This document shows, in pieces, positions 1 through 7,488 of a stretch of 64,000 nt of DNA; position 1 is the first letter of the stretch; every line of letters begins with the position of its first letter. Both the position numbers and the translations under genes were made by a program. The notes under the pieces are model-generated. The model searched no databases. It saw nothing but the letters and a program-made list of their open reading frames with translations, and was not told the DNA's origin. Origin of the DNA: Zhongshania antarctica (GTDB taxonomy: Bacteria; Pseudomonadota; Gammaproteobacteria; Pseudomonadales; Spongiibacteraceae); the NCBI RefSeq assembly GCF_014202945.1, contig NZ_JACHHW010000008.1:124001-188000 (forward strand), in the 5' to 3' direction.

Positions 1-1903
1 AGCTTTTGCGCGCTTTGAGCAGTGGCGCAAGGCGGCGGCGAGGGTGAGCTTTGCCGATTTTCTTTACGATCCCTGTCGGCTAATTGCCAATGACCCGGCG
101 TTGGCTAATTTTCTAGCCAACCGGGTAGAGTTGTTTGTTGTTGATGAGTTTCAGGATATTAATGATATCCAGTTTTTTATGCTCAAGACCTTGGCTGGTG
201 AGCGCGCGCAATTGCAAGTGGTGGGCGACGCGGATCAGTGTATTTATGAGTTTCGCGGCGCCAAACCAGAATATATGCTGAGTTATTTTGGTGATACCTA
301 CTCCCATCAGTCTTATCAGTTGTCGCGAACCTTCCGTTATGGCCACCAGCTGGCATTAGCGGCTGCGCAGTTGATTAGTCATAATCAGCGTCGCGATCCA
401 CTCCTCTGTATTAGTGCAGATTCTGCCGCGCCCAGCCATGTTGAACTCTGTTTGCAAAACCCCGATGGCGCGGTTTTCGCCCAGGCGTGTGAAGCGCAGC
501 GCGCCGAGGGGCGGGCTTACAGCGAAATGGCGTTTTTATGTCGGACTTGGGCCCAAGCTGCGCCGGTTGAATTGGCTTTGCTTAAACGGGGGATTCCCAA
601 TCGGGTCATGGGTGGCAGCCGGGTGCTTGAGCGCAGCGAAATTAAGGTGTTAATGAGCTTGCTGCGGTTAATGGCGGGAGAATTTGCCAGCCAAGACTCC
701 GCTGAACAGCATCAGCAATTATTTGATATTTTGAAATTCTGTGAGTTAAAGATTCGTCACGAGGTGTTGCGGGGCTATGCCGAGCGCATAGTGCTAAGCG
801 ACTTTAGCGCCTTACACCGCTCTGAAGACAGCTTGTCCTTTTATCAAGAAAAACGCCTGCAAAGCCTTGCCACGGTACTGGCGCAGTTAGGTCAGGAGCG
901 CGGGGCGGGGCGGGGGCTAAGACGCTTTGTAAATGATCTCGATCTATTGAACTTGATGCGAGATAACGCTCTGAACCGAGAAGATGGCGAAAATCGTGCT
1001 GCCACCGTAAGTGCCTTCATTGAGTTTGTAGCGCTACAGCAGGACCAAGCGCCGAGCGCAATTTTAGCCATGCTGGCCGAACTGAGTGATCAGAGTGGCT
1101 GCGGGGATACGACAGCCGGGGCAGTTACCATCACCACCATGCACCGTAGTAAGGGGCTAGAATGGCCTGTTGTCCTACTCCCTAATTTGAGCGCTCATTA
1201 TATGCCCTACCAGGCGGGTAATAGACGCCGGCAAGAGCTTGACCATTTGGAGGCTGAGCGCCGTCTAATGTACGTTGCAATGACGCGGGCGATAAAAGCC
1301 TTGTATTTATTTGCGCCGGGGCTCGATGCTACAAATGGCTGGTCGACCGACCAGCGCCCAGAATTGCACCAGCTTCCGAGCCCGTTTTTGGCGGAGATGA
1401 ATCTGGACTTGGCGCAGCGCCTCAGTTCGCAGATAGAAGCGGGTGCGCGTCAATTTGATCTACCACCTAGTGGTGGCGCGACTGCCAGCGTGGCGCAGCG
1501 GTATTTAGATGCGGTTGTGCCCGAGTGGCAGGCAAATACCGTAGCAAGCTCAGTCGGATACCCCGAGCTGGGCGCCTATCTGCAGCATACGCGTTATGGC
1601 TTGGGGCGCGTAAGCGATATTGATGCGCTTGGTTTGGTCGTGAGCTTTTCCAGTACCAAACGCTTTTTCCCGCGGTTATTAGTGTCGCGGGTATTGCAGC
1701 CCGCACCGGAGTCCGTGGTTAGTGCTGCGCTAGCGGGTGCCGGCGCCAGTGCGAAAGACTTTTGTGTTGGCGATATACTGGCGCACGACAAATTTGGCCG
1801 AGGTGCAGTACTCGCCGTTGATAAGCACACCATTGCGGTTAACTTTAGTGCCGGGCGCAAGACCTTTCGTCTCGATTTGTTTCAGGCTAAAAAAATCGCT
1901 TGA
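1..1903 (+). CDS. UvrD/Rep-type superfamily 1 DNA helicase, 5' end outside the window
   Basis: ATP-driven 3'-5' DNA helicase of the UvrD/Rep/PcrA class, acting in repair or replication restart. The frame is open from base 2 with no usable start before the edge, so the Walker A motif lies upstream of the window. Seen in order: motif II VVDEFQD (near 137), motif III GDADQCIYEFRGA (near 224), LSRTFRYGHQL, motif V TMHRSKGLEWPVV (near 1135) and motif VI RRLMYVAMTRA. The last ~50 residues (DFCVGDILAHDKFGRGAVL onward) resemble the C-terminal Tudor-like module with which UvrD/PcrA contact RNA polymerase. The family is firm; whether this is UvrD itself or a paralogue cannot be told without the N-terminus. 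Confidence 0.88.
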   Translation, partial: AFARFEQWRKAAARVSFADFLYDPCRLIANDPALANFLANRVELFVVDEFQDINDIQFFMLKTLAGERAQLQVVGDADQCIYEFRGAKPEYMLSYFGDTYSHQSYQLSRTFRYGHQLALAAAQLISHNQRRDPLLCISADSAAPSHVELCLQNPDGAVFAQACEAQRAEGRAYSEMAFLCRTWAQAAPVELALLKRGIPNRVMGGSRVLERSEIKVLMSLLRLMAGEFASQDSAEQHQQLFDILKFCELKIRHEVLRGYAERIVLSDFSALHRSEDSLSFYQEKRLQSLATVLAQLGQERGAGRGLRRFVNDLDLLNLMRDNALNREDGENRAATVSAFIEFVALQQDQAPSAILAMLAELSDQSGCGDTTAGAVTITTMHRSKGLEWPVVLLPNLSAHYMPYQAGNRRRQELDHLEAERRLMYVAMTRAIKALYLFAPGLDATNGWSTDQRPELHQLPSPFLAEMNLDLAQRLSSQIEAGARQFDLPPSGGATASVAQRYLDAVVPEWQANTVASSVGYPELGAYLQHTRYGLGRVSDIDALGLVVSFSSTKRFFPRLLVSRVLQPAPESVVSAALAGAGASAKDFCVGDILAHDKFGRGAVLAVDKHTIAVNFSAGRKTFRLDLFQAKKIA

Positions 1904-1993
1904 GCTGGCACGTTGGCTGTATCGAACCTCAGCGCCTTGGTGCGGTCTGACTAATGTACATAGACTTGTGTGCATTCATTCCGGGAGGCGGAT

Positions 1994-2383
1994 ATGAACT
2001 TACAATATATAAAAATAGGGCTTGCTCAAATTTTAGCGGTGTCGCTTATCGGCTGCGCCCTAGTCAAAGACGAACCGGCGCTGGACGAACGCTTGGCGGA
2101 ATACGGTTACCGCCCCGGCGAGAGTGTGGAGGCCGTTGACGCCTACCAGGTTGCCAATTGGCAATATCTAGATGACCGTCACCTGATTTTTACCAACAAC
2201 AATGCCGAACACTATTTGCTGAGCTTAAGAAAAAACTGCATCGCGCTGCGCAGTGCAGAACAGCTGGCCTTTAAACCGATTAGCGACGCATTAACCCGGA
2301 TAGATGACGTGATTGCCAGTAACTCTGAAGCGTTAAGCCGCTGCGAGATCGAGACAATCTCTATAGTGTATCCAAGCGAATAA
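1994..2383 (+). CDS. DUF6491-type small lipoprotein
   Basis: A 129-residue protein of unknown function. The ATG at 1994 is chosen because GGGAGGCG lies just upstream; a longer frame opens at 1970 without a good ribosome site. The N-terminus is a lipoprotein signal: a short hydrophobic stretch then a lipobox LIGC with the lipidated Cys at residue 21. The mature part carries the pattern of the DUF6491 family (W..LDDRHLIF, YLLSLRKNCIALR, CEIETI), proteins that are usually periplasm-facing and uncharacterised. It stands alone between the helicase gene and a repeat region. The family call rests on recalled pattern similarity; the lipoprotein call is stronger. Confidence 0.7.
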   Translation: MNLQYIKIGLAQILAVSLIGCALVKDEPALDERLAEYGYRPGESVEAVDAYQVANWQYLDDRHLIFTNNNAEHYLLSLRKNCIALRSAEQLAFKPISDALTRIDDVIASNSEALSRCEIETISIVYPSE

Positions 2384-2688
2384 GTTCTATTGCTTCACCC
2401 AAAGGGTGGCCAAGCTTATAAGGCATATGTTGGCCAAAAATGGTGAATATAGGCCCCGCAATTTCATTTTAGACGAGGGCCTTAGTCAAAATTGGTTGTC
2501 AGCCACGCTAAGCCGTCATTCTGAATTTGACTCAGAATCTAACGCCAGCGAAGTCCTTCAGGCTCACCGCACTAGATGCCGGATCAAGTCCGGTGTGACG
2601 GTCTCACTTTGGCGGTCAGTCGCTGAGATTTTAATCTGCAGTTTAACTATTAATACTAAAGAAATCTGCTATTACTAGCTGTTATGCG
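2384..2688. other. Intergenic region with a palindromic repeat and no convincing gene
   Basis: About 300 bases between the lipoprotein and the TetR gene. A 90-codon frame is open at 2406-2678 on the plus strand, but it runs straight through the palindromic repeat at 2513-2601 and its peptide has no recognisable features, so I do not call it. The right-hand part, 2602-2688, is AT-rich and ends at the GTTATGC that may mark the edge of a mobile segment. Confidence 0.6.
2513..2601. repeat. REP-like intergenic palindromic repeat
   Basis: The left end reads CCGTCATTCTGAATTTGACT and the right end, read on the other strand, starts CCGTCACACCGGACTTGATC. They align as imperfect inverted ends about 30 bases long around a ~30-base centre. 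Each end also has its own inner dyad (TTCTGAATTTGACTCAGAA; GCCGGATCAAGTCCGGTG). This type of 'GTCATTCCGGA..TTGATCCGGAAT' element is widespread as dispersed intergenic repeats in Proteobacteria. Only one copy is seen in the window. Confidence 0.6.
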
Positions 2689-3252
2689 TTAGTTGAAATT
2701 TGGGTTTATAGCTGAATGAATAACTGATTTTATTAGCTTCTTAGGCTTGCTGTTTATGCTTTTATCAGTTAACGATTTGATTAAACCTAGATAAGAAAAG
2801 TATGCTGAGTGAGCAATAGTTCTAGCCTGATCTTTGCTTGCCCCCATTTGAGAATAGGTCGATTCAAATATATTAAGGCGTCTAGCTACCGCGCGATGGT
2901 AGAAATACTTAACCTCTTCATCATTTAGTTCATTTGAGAGAGCTAGAAAAACTCTTTTATTAGTGTCGTCTTCAATAAGAATACCTAAGGCTTCTTTTAA
3001 AAAATCCTTAGGCAAACTATTTTTTGACTCTATCGATTTTTGGTAGCTAAGCTCAATATTTTCCCAAAATTTAAGCAATTCAATTACAAGTACTTTTCTG
3101 TTATTAAAATGCCAATAGAAACTACCTTTAGTTACACCCATTCTTTTTGCCAACGGCTCAACTGCCAGAGCGCTTAGGCCATCCTCTGCTAATACCTGCA
3201 GTGCAACATCAAGCCAGTCATTTGCGGACAATTTTGATTTAGGTGTATTCAT
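2689..3252 (-). CDS. TetR family transcriptional regulator, divergent from MAPEG gene
   Basis: A 187-residue one-component repressor. The N-terminal helix-turn-helix covers roughly residues 10-55 (VLAEDGLSALAVEPLAKRMG then VTKGSFYWHFNNRKVLV, the classic TetR recognition helix); the C-terminal helical half would bind a ligand not predictable from sequence. I place the start at the ATG on 3252 (MNTPKSKL). The upstream ATG at 3270 lies inside an operator palindrome and would add only MLYDLN. The gene is transcribed away from the MAPEG gene, and the nearer operator copy lies 16 bases upstream of this start, so autoregulation is likely. Visibly more AT-rich than the flanking genes, consistent with acquisition. 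Confidence 0.88.
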   Translation of the reverse strand: MNTPKSKLSANDWLDVALQVLAEDGLSALAVEPLAKRMGVTKGSFYWHFNNRKVLVIELLKFWENIELSYQKSIESKNSLPKDFLKEALGILIEDDTNKRVFLALSNELNDEEVKYFYHRAVARRLNIFESTYSQMGASKDQARTIAHSAYFSYLGLIKSLTDKSINSKPKKLIKSVIHSAINPNFN

Positions 3253-3268
3253 ATTCAGATCGTACAAC

Positions 3269-3282
3269 ATACGGTTGCGTAT
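3269..3282. promoter_or_regulatory. Operator palindrome copy 1 (ATACG-N4-CGTAT)
   Basis: ATACGGTTGCGTAT is a dyad with 5-base arms (ATACG/CGTAT) around GTTG. It ends on the first base of the -35 box of the MAPEG promoter and lies just upstream of the TetR start. With the identical-arm copy centred 40 bases away it is the probable binding site of the adjacent TetR protein. Confidence 0.7.
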
Positions 3283-3310
3283 TGACAGGGTCGTCTGTAA
3301 GAAATAGCAT
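3282..3310 (+). promoter_or_regulatory. Sigma-70 promoter of the MAPEG gene
   Basis: TTGACA at 3282-3287, a 17-base spacer, and TAGCAT at 3305-3310: a perfect -35, optimal spacing and a 4/6 -10. Operator copies overlap both boxes (the last base of copy 1 with the -35, the first two bases of copy 2 with the -10), so bound repressor would exclude RNA polymerase. Transcription should start near 3317, about 30 bases before the MAPEG ATG. Confidence 0.7.
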
Positions 3311-3322
3311 ACGGGTGCGTAT
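3309..3322. promoter_or_regulatory. Operator palindrome copy 2 (ATACG-N4-CGTAT)
   Basis: ATACGGGTGCGTAT has the same arms as copy 1, here extended by one base each side (CATACG/CGTATG at 3308-3323). It covers the end of the -10 box and the expected transcription start of the MAPEG gene, a position at which a bound repressor blocks initiation. Confidence 0.7.
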
Positions 3323-3347
3323 GTTATTCATGTTGTGGGGTCCGGTT

Positions 3348-3740
3348 ATGAACGTTGAATTAATGTGTATTGTGTTGCTAGCACTACTCACAATAGTCCT
3401 TGGTATATTTGTTACAGTGGCTCGTGGTAAGTTTAATGTTTTATCTGGAAGCGCTGATGATCCAGAGGACACGTTGAATAAGCTGATACGGGCTCACGGA
3501 AATACAATTGAGTATGCTCCCGTGCTTATGATACTGATTTATATATTGAGTCAGTACGAATATGCAGCCTGGGTTGGCTGGTTTATTGCTTTAGTCACGT
3601 TTTGCCGTTATTTATTTGTGTTAGGTATTATTGTTCCTAAAACAATGGCTAAGCCGAATCCAATGCGCTTTGTTGGTGCGGTTGGAACTTATATATTTGG
3701 TTTAGGTTTGTGTTTTGCTCTATTACGATATGCTGTATAG
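3348..3740 (+). CDS. MAPEG family integral membrane protein
   Basis: A 130-residue membrane protein of the MAPEG superfamily (membrane-associated proteins in eicosanoid and glutathione metabolism), small four-helix proteins that in some members use glutathione to detoxify lipophilic electrophiles. The start is the ATG at 3348 (MNVELMCIV); the frame upstream runs through the promoter and operators. Family marks: first hydrophobic helix at residues 4-23, then RAHGNTIEYAPVLMIL, the characteristic RAH.N..EY segment, followed by three more hydrophobic stretches. Control by the divergent TetR protein fits an inducible detoxification module. Substrate unknown. Confidence 0.85.
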   Translation: MNVELMCIVLLALLTIVLGIFVTVARGKFNVLSGSADDPEDTLNKLIRAHGNTIEYAPVLMILIYILSQYEYAAWVGWFIALVTFCRYLFVLGIIVPKTMAKPNPMRFVGAVGTYIFGLGLCFALLRYAV

Positions 3741-3811
3741 CATAACAAGTTGGTACACGGGAGCGCCAAAGCTTTGTTTTGTACTTTATGCAGTGCGCTG
3801 TCGCTCCGTTA
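3740..3811 (+). repeat. Possible degenerate attC-like (integron cassette) site
   Basis: GCATAAC begins on the last base of the MAPEG stop codon and is the exact reverse complement of GTTATGC at 2681-2687, next to the TetR stop. This is the relation expected between the inverse core of a cassette's recombination site and the first bases of the same cassette. The segment ends CGTTA and contains GGAGCG (3760-3765) that can pair with CGCTCC (3802-3807). The two arms are asymmetric and no integrase gene is in view, so this is a weak call. Confidence 0.25.
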
Positions 3812-3949
3812 ACATAAGAACTACGCTTATTCGCCACACGAACAAGGCATTATAGGAAAAACTATTTCGATAAAGGCTTTGCTAATATTGGCCAAAGCAC
3901 ACGTAATCAGCGGCCATATTCCTCTATCCGATGTGTTAAAACCGGTATT

Positions 3950-4642
3950 TTATCGGAGCGCCGATAATTCAATATCAGCAAAGCTGCGAACGCAGGCGTG
4001 GCGGGGGTGGTGCTCAATATCAGTCACGTCTCTTTGTAGCCACGCAGTGTGCATGCCGACTTCGGCTGCGGCGTCTAACTCTTCAACTATATCGGATAAA
4101 AATAAAATTTCACCGGCTGGTTTACCAATCGCTTTTTGAATTTTTTTGTAGGAATCGGCTTCGCGCTTGGCGCCGGTAACGGTGTCGAAATAGCCTTTAA
4201 ACAAGCTGCTTAAATCGCCGCCTTCATTAAATTCAAAAAACAGTTTTTGCGCGTAAACCGAGCCTGAGGAATAAACATAGAGATCCAGGCCTTGCTGATG
4301 CCAAGCTTGTAGGGACGCTAATGCGTCCGCGTAAATATGGGCTTGGTAATCGCCGTTGCGGTAGCCGTGTTCCCAGACTAAGCCCTGCAAGCTTTTAAGC
4401 GGTGTGACTTTTTTGTCATCGCTAATCCAGCGCAAGAGTTGGGTGATGAGGGCGTCAATATCATCGGCGGCAATGCCAGCTAAGGCGGCAACGTCTTGTA
4501 ATGCGCTATTTACTTCAGACTTAGTGTGATTGCTGCGAACAAACTCAGGCAAATTCTTTGCCGCATAAGGGAAGAGCACTTCATGCACAAAGTGAATTGA
4601 GCTGGTGGTGCCTTCGATGTCGGTAACAACGGTGTTGATCAC
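3950..4642 (-). CDS. mtnC: Acireductone synthase (enolase-phosphatase E1)
   Basis: A 230-residue HAD-superfamily enzyme of methionine salvage: it enolises 2,3-diketo-5-methylthiopentyl-1-phosphate and removes the phosphate to give acireductone. The N-terminus VVTDIEGTTSS is the HAD motif I as found in MtnC, VYSSGS is motif II, the conserved Lys lies in TGAKREADSYKKI, and FLSDIVEELDAA is the acidic motif IV. Length matches the family (~225-230). It is the last gene of mtnA-B-D-C, 18 bases after mtnD; its product is the substrate of MtnD. Confidence 0.95.
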   Translation of the reverse strand: MINTVVTDIEGTTSSIHFVHEVLFPYAAKNLPEFVRSNHTKSEVNSALQDVAALAGIAADDIDALITQLLRWISDDKKVTPLKSLQGLVWEHGYRNGDYQAHIYADALASLQAWHQQGLDLYVYSSGSVYAQKLFFEFNEGGDLSSLFKGYFDTVTGAKREADSYKKIQKAIGKPAGEILFLSDIVEELDAAAEVGMHTAWLQRDVTDIEHHPRHACVRSFADIELSALR

Positions 4643-4660
4643 AGTTTATTCCCTTGGCTT

Positions 4661-5212
4661 TTAGTGTGTAGCGGCAATGCGTGAGTAGGCGTCGGCGATT
4701 TTGCTGCCAGTGTAATTCGCCACCCAACCATCGGGATTATTAAAAAAGCGAATGGCGACTAAGTCAGGTTCTGGGCCAAGATCAAACCAGTGTTGGGTGT
4801 TGGCGGGTACGCTTAGTAAATCGCCTTTTTCACAGAGTATTTCAAATACTTTGTCGCCAATATGCAGGGCAAACAGGCCTTGGCCCTCAACAAAAAAGCG
4901 CACTTCATCTTCGCTGTGGGTATGTTCGTCTAAAAACTTTTGGCGAAGGGCGTCTTTTTGCGGATTGTCACTGGCGATACTGATCACGTCTACGGTTTGG
5001 TAGCCTTGTTCGCGAATTAAGCGTTCCACATCATCAGCATAGGCGGCTAAAACGGCGTCTTGGCTATCGCCAGCGCGAATGTCATCGCGGGTTTGCCATT
5101 GCTCAAAGCGAACGCCCTCGGCGCCGAGTAAGCGGCTAATCTCAATTGGCTCAGCGCTGTGCACCAACGATTGGCTGCTGTCGGAATCGGCAAAAATAGT
5201 CAGTGTGCTCAT
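4661..5212 (-). CDS. mtnD: Acireductone dioxygenase
   Basis: A 183-residue metal-dependent cupin that cleaves acireductone with oxygen. The Fe form makes 2-keto-4-methylthiobutyrate and formate, the direct methionine precursor; the Ni form is an off-pathway shunt. The metal-binding pattern is visible: HTHSEDEVRFFVEG supplies His, His and Glu, and ANTQHWFDLG the third His. It lies 8 bases after mtnB and immediately before mtnC, so the whole lower salvage branch is co-transcribed. Which metal is used in vivo cannot be read from sequence. Confidence 0.95.
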   Translation of the reverse strand: MSTLTIFADSDSSQSLVHSAEPIEISRLLGAEGVRFEQWQTRDDIRAGDSQDAVLAAYADDVERLIREQGYQTVDVISIASDNPQKDALRQKFLDEHTHSEDEVRFFVEGQGLFALHIGDKVFEILCEKGDLLSVPANTQHWFDLGPEPDLVAIRFFNNPDGWVANYTGSKIADAYSRIAATH

Positions 5213-5220
5213 GGTGGCTC

Positions 5221-5844
5221 CTAGCGGCTAAGGCGCATTCTTTCGAGTTCGCAGTGTAAAAGAAAATCGACGGCTTCTAAATTGCGCATACAGACGTCTA
5301 AATCTTTGCCCCAGCAATACACGCCGTGGCCGCGAATTAAATAGGCGGGGCAGCGAGGGTGCTCGGCCAGGTATTGATCGGCCTCTACCGCAAGGGCGTC
5401 GATATCTTGGGTGTTGGCAAAGATGGGGATGCTCACGCGGGTGGCGTGGGTGTCGACGCCATCAAAGGCTTTGAGCAATTCGTAATTTTCTAACACCAGT
5501 TCAGGGCTGTCGGCCAGTGCCATCGACAAAACCGTGGCTGCTGGGGAGTGGCAGTGCAGTACTGCGCCTATGTGGGCGAAGCGGGCATAAAGCTGGGTGT
5601 GCAGGGCGGTTTCTGCCGAGGGTTTGCCGCTGCTGATCGGCTTGGCCTGTAGGTCAACGGCAATGAAATCGCTGGGGCTAAGGCGGCCCTTGTGATTACC
5701 GGATGCAGTAACAATTGCCGAATCGGCATTGAGCCGACAAGAGAAGTTACCACTGGTGGCGGGGACCCAGCCCCGGCGGTAAAGCTCGTCACCAGCGGCG
5801 GCCAGCGCAACGGCCTGCTGGTAGAAGTATTTGCTGTCGATCAT
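5221..5844 (-). CDS. mtnB: Methylthioribulose-1-phosphate dehydratase
   Basis: A 207-residue zinc enzyme of the class II aldolase fold that dehydrates 5-methylthioribulose-1-phosphate. ATSGNFSCR is the phosphate-binding loop, LHCHSPAATVLS carries two zinc-ligand histidines and IRGHGVYCWG the third. It follows mtnA by 18 bases and precedes mtnD by 8. A second class II aldolase-fold protein occurs at 62154-62909 but lacks this context. Confidence 0.95.
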   Translation of the reverse strand: MIDSKYFYQQAVALAAAGDELYRRGWVPATSGNFSCRLNADSAIVTASGNHKGRLSPSDFIAVDLQAKPISSGKPSAETALHTQLYARFAHIGAVLHCHSPAATVLSMALADSPELVLENYELLKAFDGVDTHATRVSIPIFANTQDIDALAVEADQYLAEHPRCPAYLIRGHGVYCWGKDLDVCMRNLEAVDFLLHCELERMRLSR

Positions 5845-5862
5845 GGCGGCTTCTTTTCCCTT

Positions 5863-6915
5863 TTAGCTGTCAGCGGCGGCGCGCAAGTGGGCGAGGACTT
5901 TGTCACGGTTGGGGGCATGAATAATACCGTGCTCGGTGACAATGGCGTCGATTAAGGCGGCGGGCGTTACGTCAAAGGCTGGATTGGCAATATTGATATT
6001 TTCTGGGGCGATCCGCTGCCCAAAGCTGTGGCTGATTTCTTCGCCGGGGCGCTGCTCAATAGGGATTTTCTCACCGTCGATATTGGCGTCAAAGGTGCTG
6101 GTCGGCGCGGCAACCATGACTTTTACACCGTGGTATTTGGCGATAATGGCGAGGTTATAGGTGCCGATTTTATTGGCGGCATCGCCATTGGCGGCAACGC
6201 GGTCGGCGCCAACAATAATCCAGCTGGGCTTTTGTTCCCGCATAAGATGCGCCGCGGCGCCCTCAATCGCCAAGGTCACTGGAATGCCGTCTTGGATCAG
6301 CTCCCAGCTGGTAAGCCTTGCGCCCTGTAGCCATGGCCGGGTTTCTCCGGCAATCACGCCACGAATATTACCGTCGCGGTAGGCGGAGCGAATCACCCCC
6401 AGTGCCGTGCCATAGCCGCCAGTGGCTAGGGCACCGGCGTTGCAGTGGGTGTACACCACGCTGTTGGCGGGAATCAGGCTGGCACCAAAATCGCCAATGC
6501 GCTGGTTGAGCTTAATGTCTTCGGCGTGAATGTTTTCTGCCAGCGCGGTGAGTGCGCCCAGTACATTGCCACCATTGCCTTGCTCTTCTATTACGCGGTC
6601 GCAGCGCTCCAGTGCCCAAAATAAATTAACGGCGGTGGGGCGGGAATTAGCCAAGGCGCTGCGCGCAGCGCTAAGTGCCTGACACCACGCGGCGACGCTG
6701 GCGGGCGTAGATGTGAGTTGCTGCGCAGCCAGTACCATGCCGTAGGCTGCGGTGATGCCAATCGCGGGAGCGCCGCGCACCACCATATTACGAATGGCTT
6801 CAGCCACCGCAAATGGCTCGCTGTAGCTTAGGTACTCAATTCGAGCGGGAAGTATGCGTTGGTCAAGCAGTTGCAATTGCTGTGCTGACCATTTAATGGC
6901 GCTGGGGCTAGTCAC
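5863..6915 (-). CDS. mtnA: S-methyl-5-thioribose-1-phosphate isomerase
   Basis: A 350-residue isomerase converting methylthioribose-1-phosphate to methylthioribulose-1-phosphate, the entry into the lower methionine salvage pathway. VVRGAPAIGITAAYG, THCNAGALATGGYGTALG (catalytic Cys) and IIVGADRVAANGDAANKIGT (catalytic Asp) are all present. The start is a GTG at 6915, supported by CGGAGG 7 bases upstream. First gene of mtnABDC. No mtnK, mtnP/mtnN or mtnE is in view, so the substrate supply and the final transamination must be encoded elsewhere. Confidence 0.95.
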   Translation of the reverse strand: MTSPSAIKWSAQQLQLLDQRILPARIEYLSYSEPFAVAEAIRNMVVRGAPAIGITAAYGMVLAAQQLTSTPASVAAWCQALSAARSALANSRPTAVNLFWALERCDRVIEEQGNGGNVLGALTALAENIHAEDIKLNQRIGDFGASLIPANSVVYTHCNAGALATGGYGTALGVIRSAYRDGNIRGVIAGETRPWLQGARLTSWELIQDGIPVTLAIEGAAAHLMREQKPSWIIVGADRVAANGDAANKIGTYNLAIIAKYHGVKVMVAAPTSTFDANIDGEKIPIEQRPGEEISHSFGQRIAPENINIANPAFDVTPAALIDAIVTEHGIIHAPNRDKVLAHLRAAADS

Positions 6916-6943
6916 TGGTGGCCTCCGTTTTTACAGGGCGGCA

Positions 6944-6949
6944 ATTATA
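6944..6949 (-). promoter_or_regulatory. Probable -10 box of the mtn operon promoter
   Basis: On the minus strand this reads TATAAT, a perfect -10, 28 bases upstream of the mtnA GTG. No good -35 is visible at 16-18 bases, so an activator or a weak -35 is implied. No SAM riboswitch-like structure is apparent in the short leader. Confidence 0.4.
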
Positions 6950-7022
6950 AGCTTGCTCCTAGGTGTTTGGCCATGCGGATGTCAGAATGGTGGTTTGATA
7001 GCTATATTTAGCGGAGTTGCGA

Positions 7023-7481
7023 ATGGGCGAATACGGAGTGTGGCTGATCGCCGCTACCTTAATAATTGTGGTGCTGATGGTGATTGCCGGGCGCTTGCTG
7101 TGGCAATTACGTGAACAGCGTCGGCACGAACACACTGAGCGCTCGGACTTCCAGAATGAGTTGGTGGTGCAGGGCGTGGCAGCGCGAGAGGGGATTTCAA
7201 TCCTTACGCGTAGTTATTTGGCAGGGCAGTTGGGCGCAAGTGAGTGCGCGCTGCGGGTCGCGGTGTTGGCTGAGACGGCGGCGGTGGATGCGGCCTATAG
7301 CGCCGATATTGCGGTGTTTCATGATATGGCGGCTAGCTTAGCGCATATCCCAACCCATGCAGATTGGAAGGCGTTAAGCGCTGAACAACGGGCCATCTAC
7401 AGCGCTGAAATGGGTGTGCTAGAAGCCCGCTATCTCGATAGTCTGCAGCGCGCTGCTGAGCACCTGAGTAACATTACTTGA
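7023..7481 (+). CDS. DUF2489-type protein with one membrane anchor
   Basis: A 152-residue protein with an N-terminal membrane helix (residues ~5-25, WLIAATLIIVVLMVIAGRLL) followed by a charged, largely helical cytoplasmic part. The RLLWQLREQRR..HTERSDFQNEL segment and 'REGISILTRSYLAGQLGASECALR' region resemble DUF2489 proteins of gammaproteobacteria; the function of that family is unknown. The ATG at 7023 follows GCGGAG; the frame also opens at a TTG six bases earlier. Divergent from the mtn operon and convergent with the TetR gene at 7489. Confidence 0.7.
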   Translation: MGEYGVWLIAATLIIVVLMVIAGRLLWQLREQRRHEHTERSDFQNELVVQGVAAREGISILTRSYLAGQLGASECALRVAVLAETAAVDAAYSADIAVFHDMAASLAHIPTHADWKALSAEQRAIYSAEMGVLEARYLDSLQRAAEHLSNIT

Positions 7482-7488
7482 GCCGGGC

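Noticed and set aside
2406-2678. 90-codon open frame on the plus strand
   Set aside because: It runs through the palindromic repeat at 2513-2601, has no ribosome site or family pattern and its composition follows the intergenic DNA.
6916-7022. SAM riboswitch before the mtn operon
   Set aside because: Only about 20 bases separate the predicted start of transcription from mtnA, too short for any SAM riboswitch class I know.
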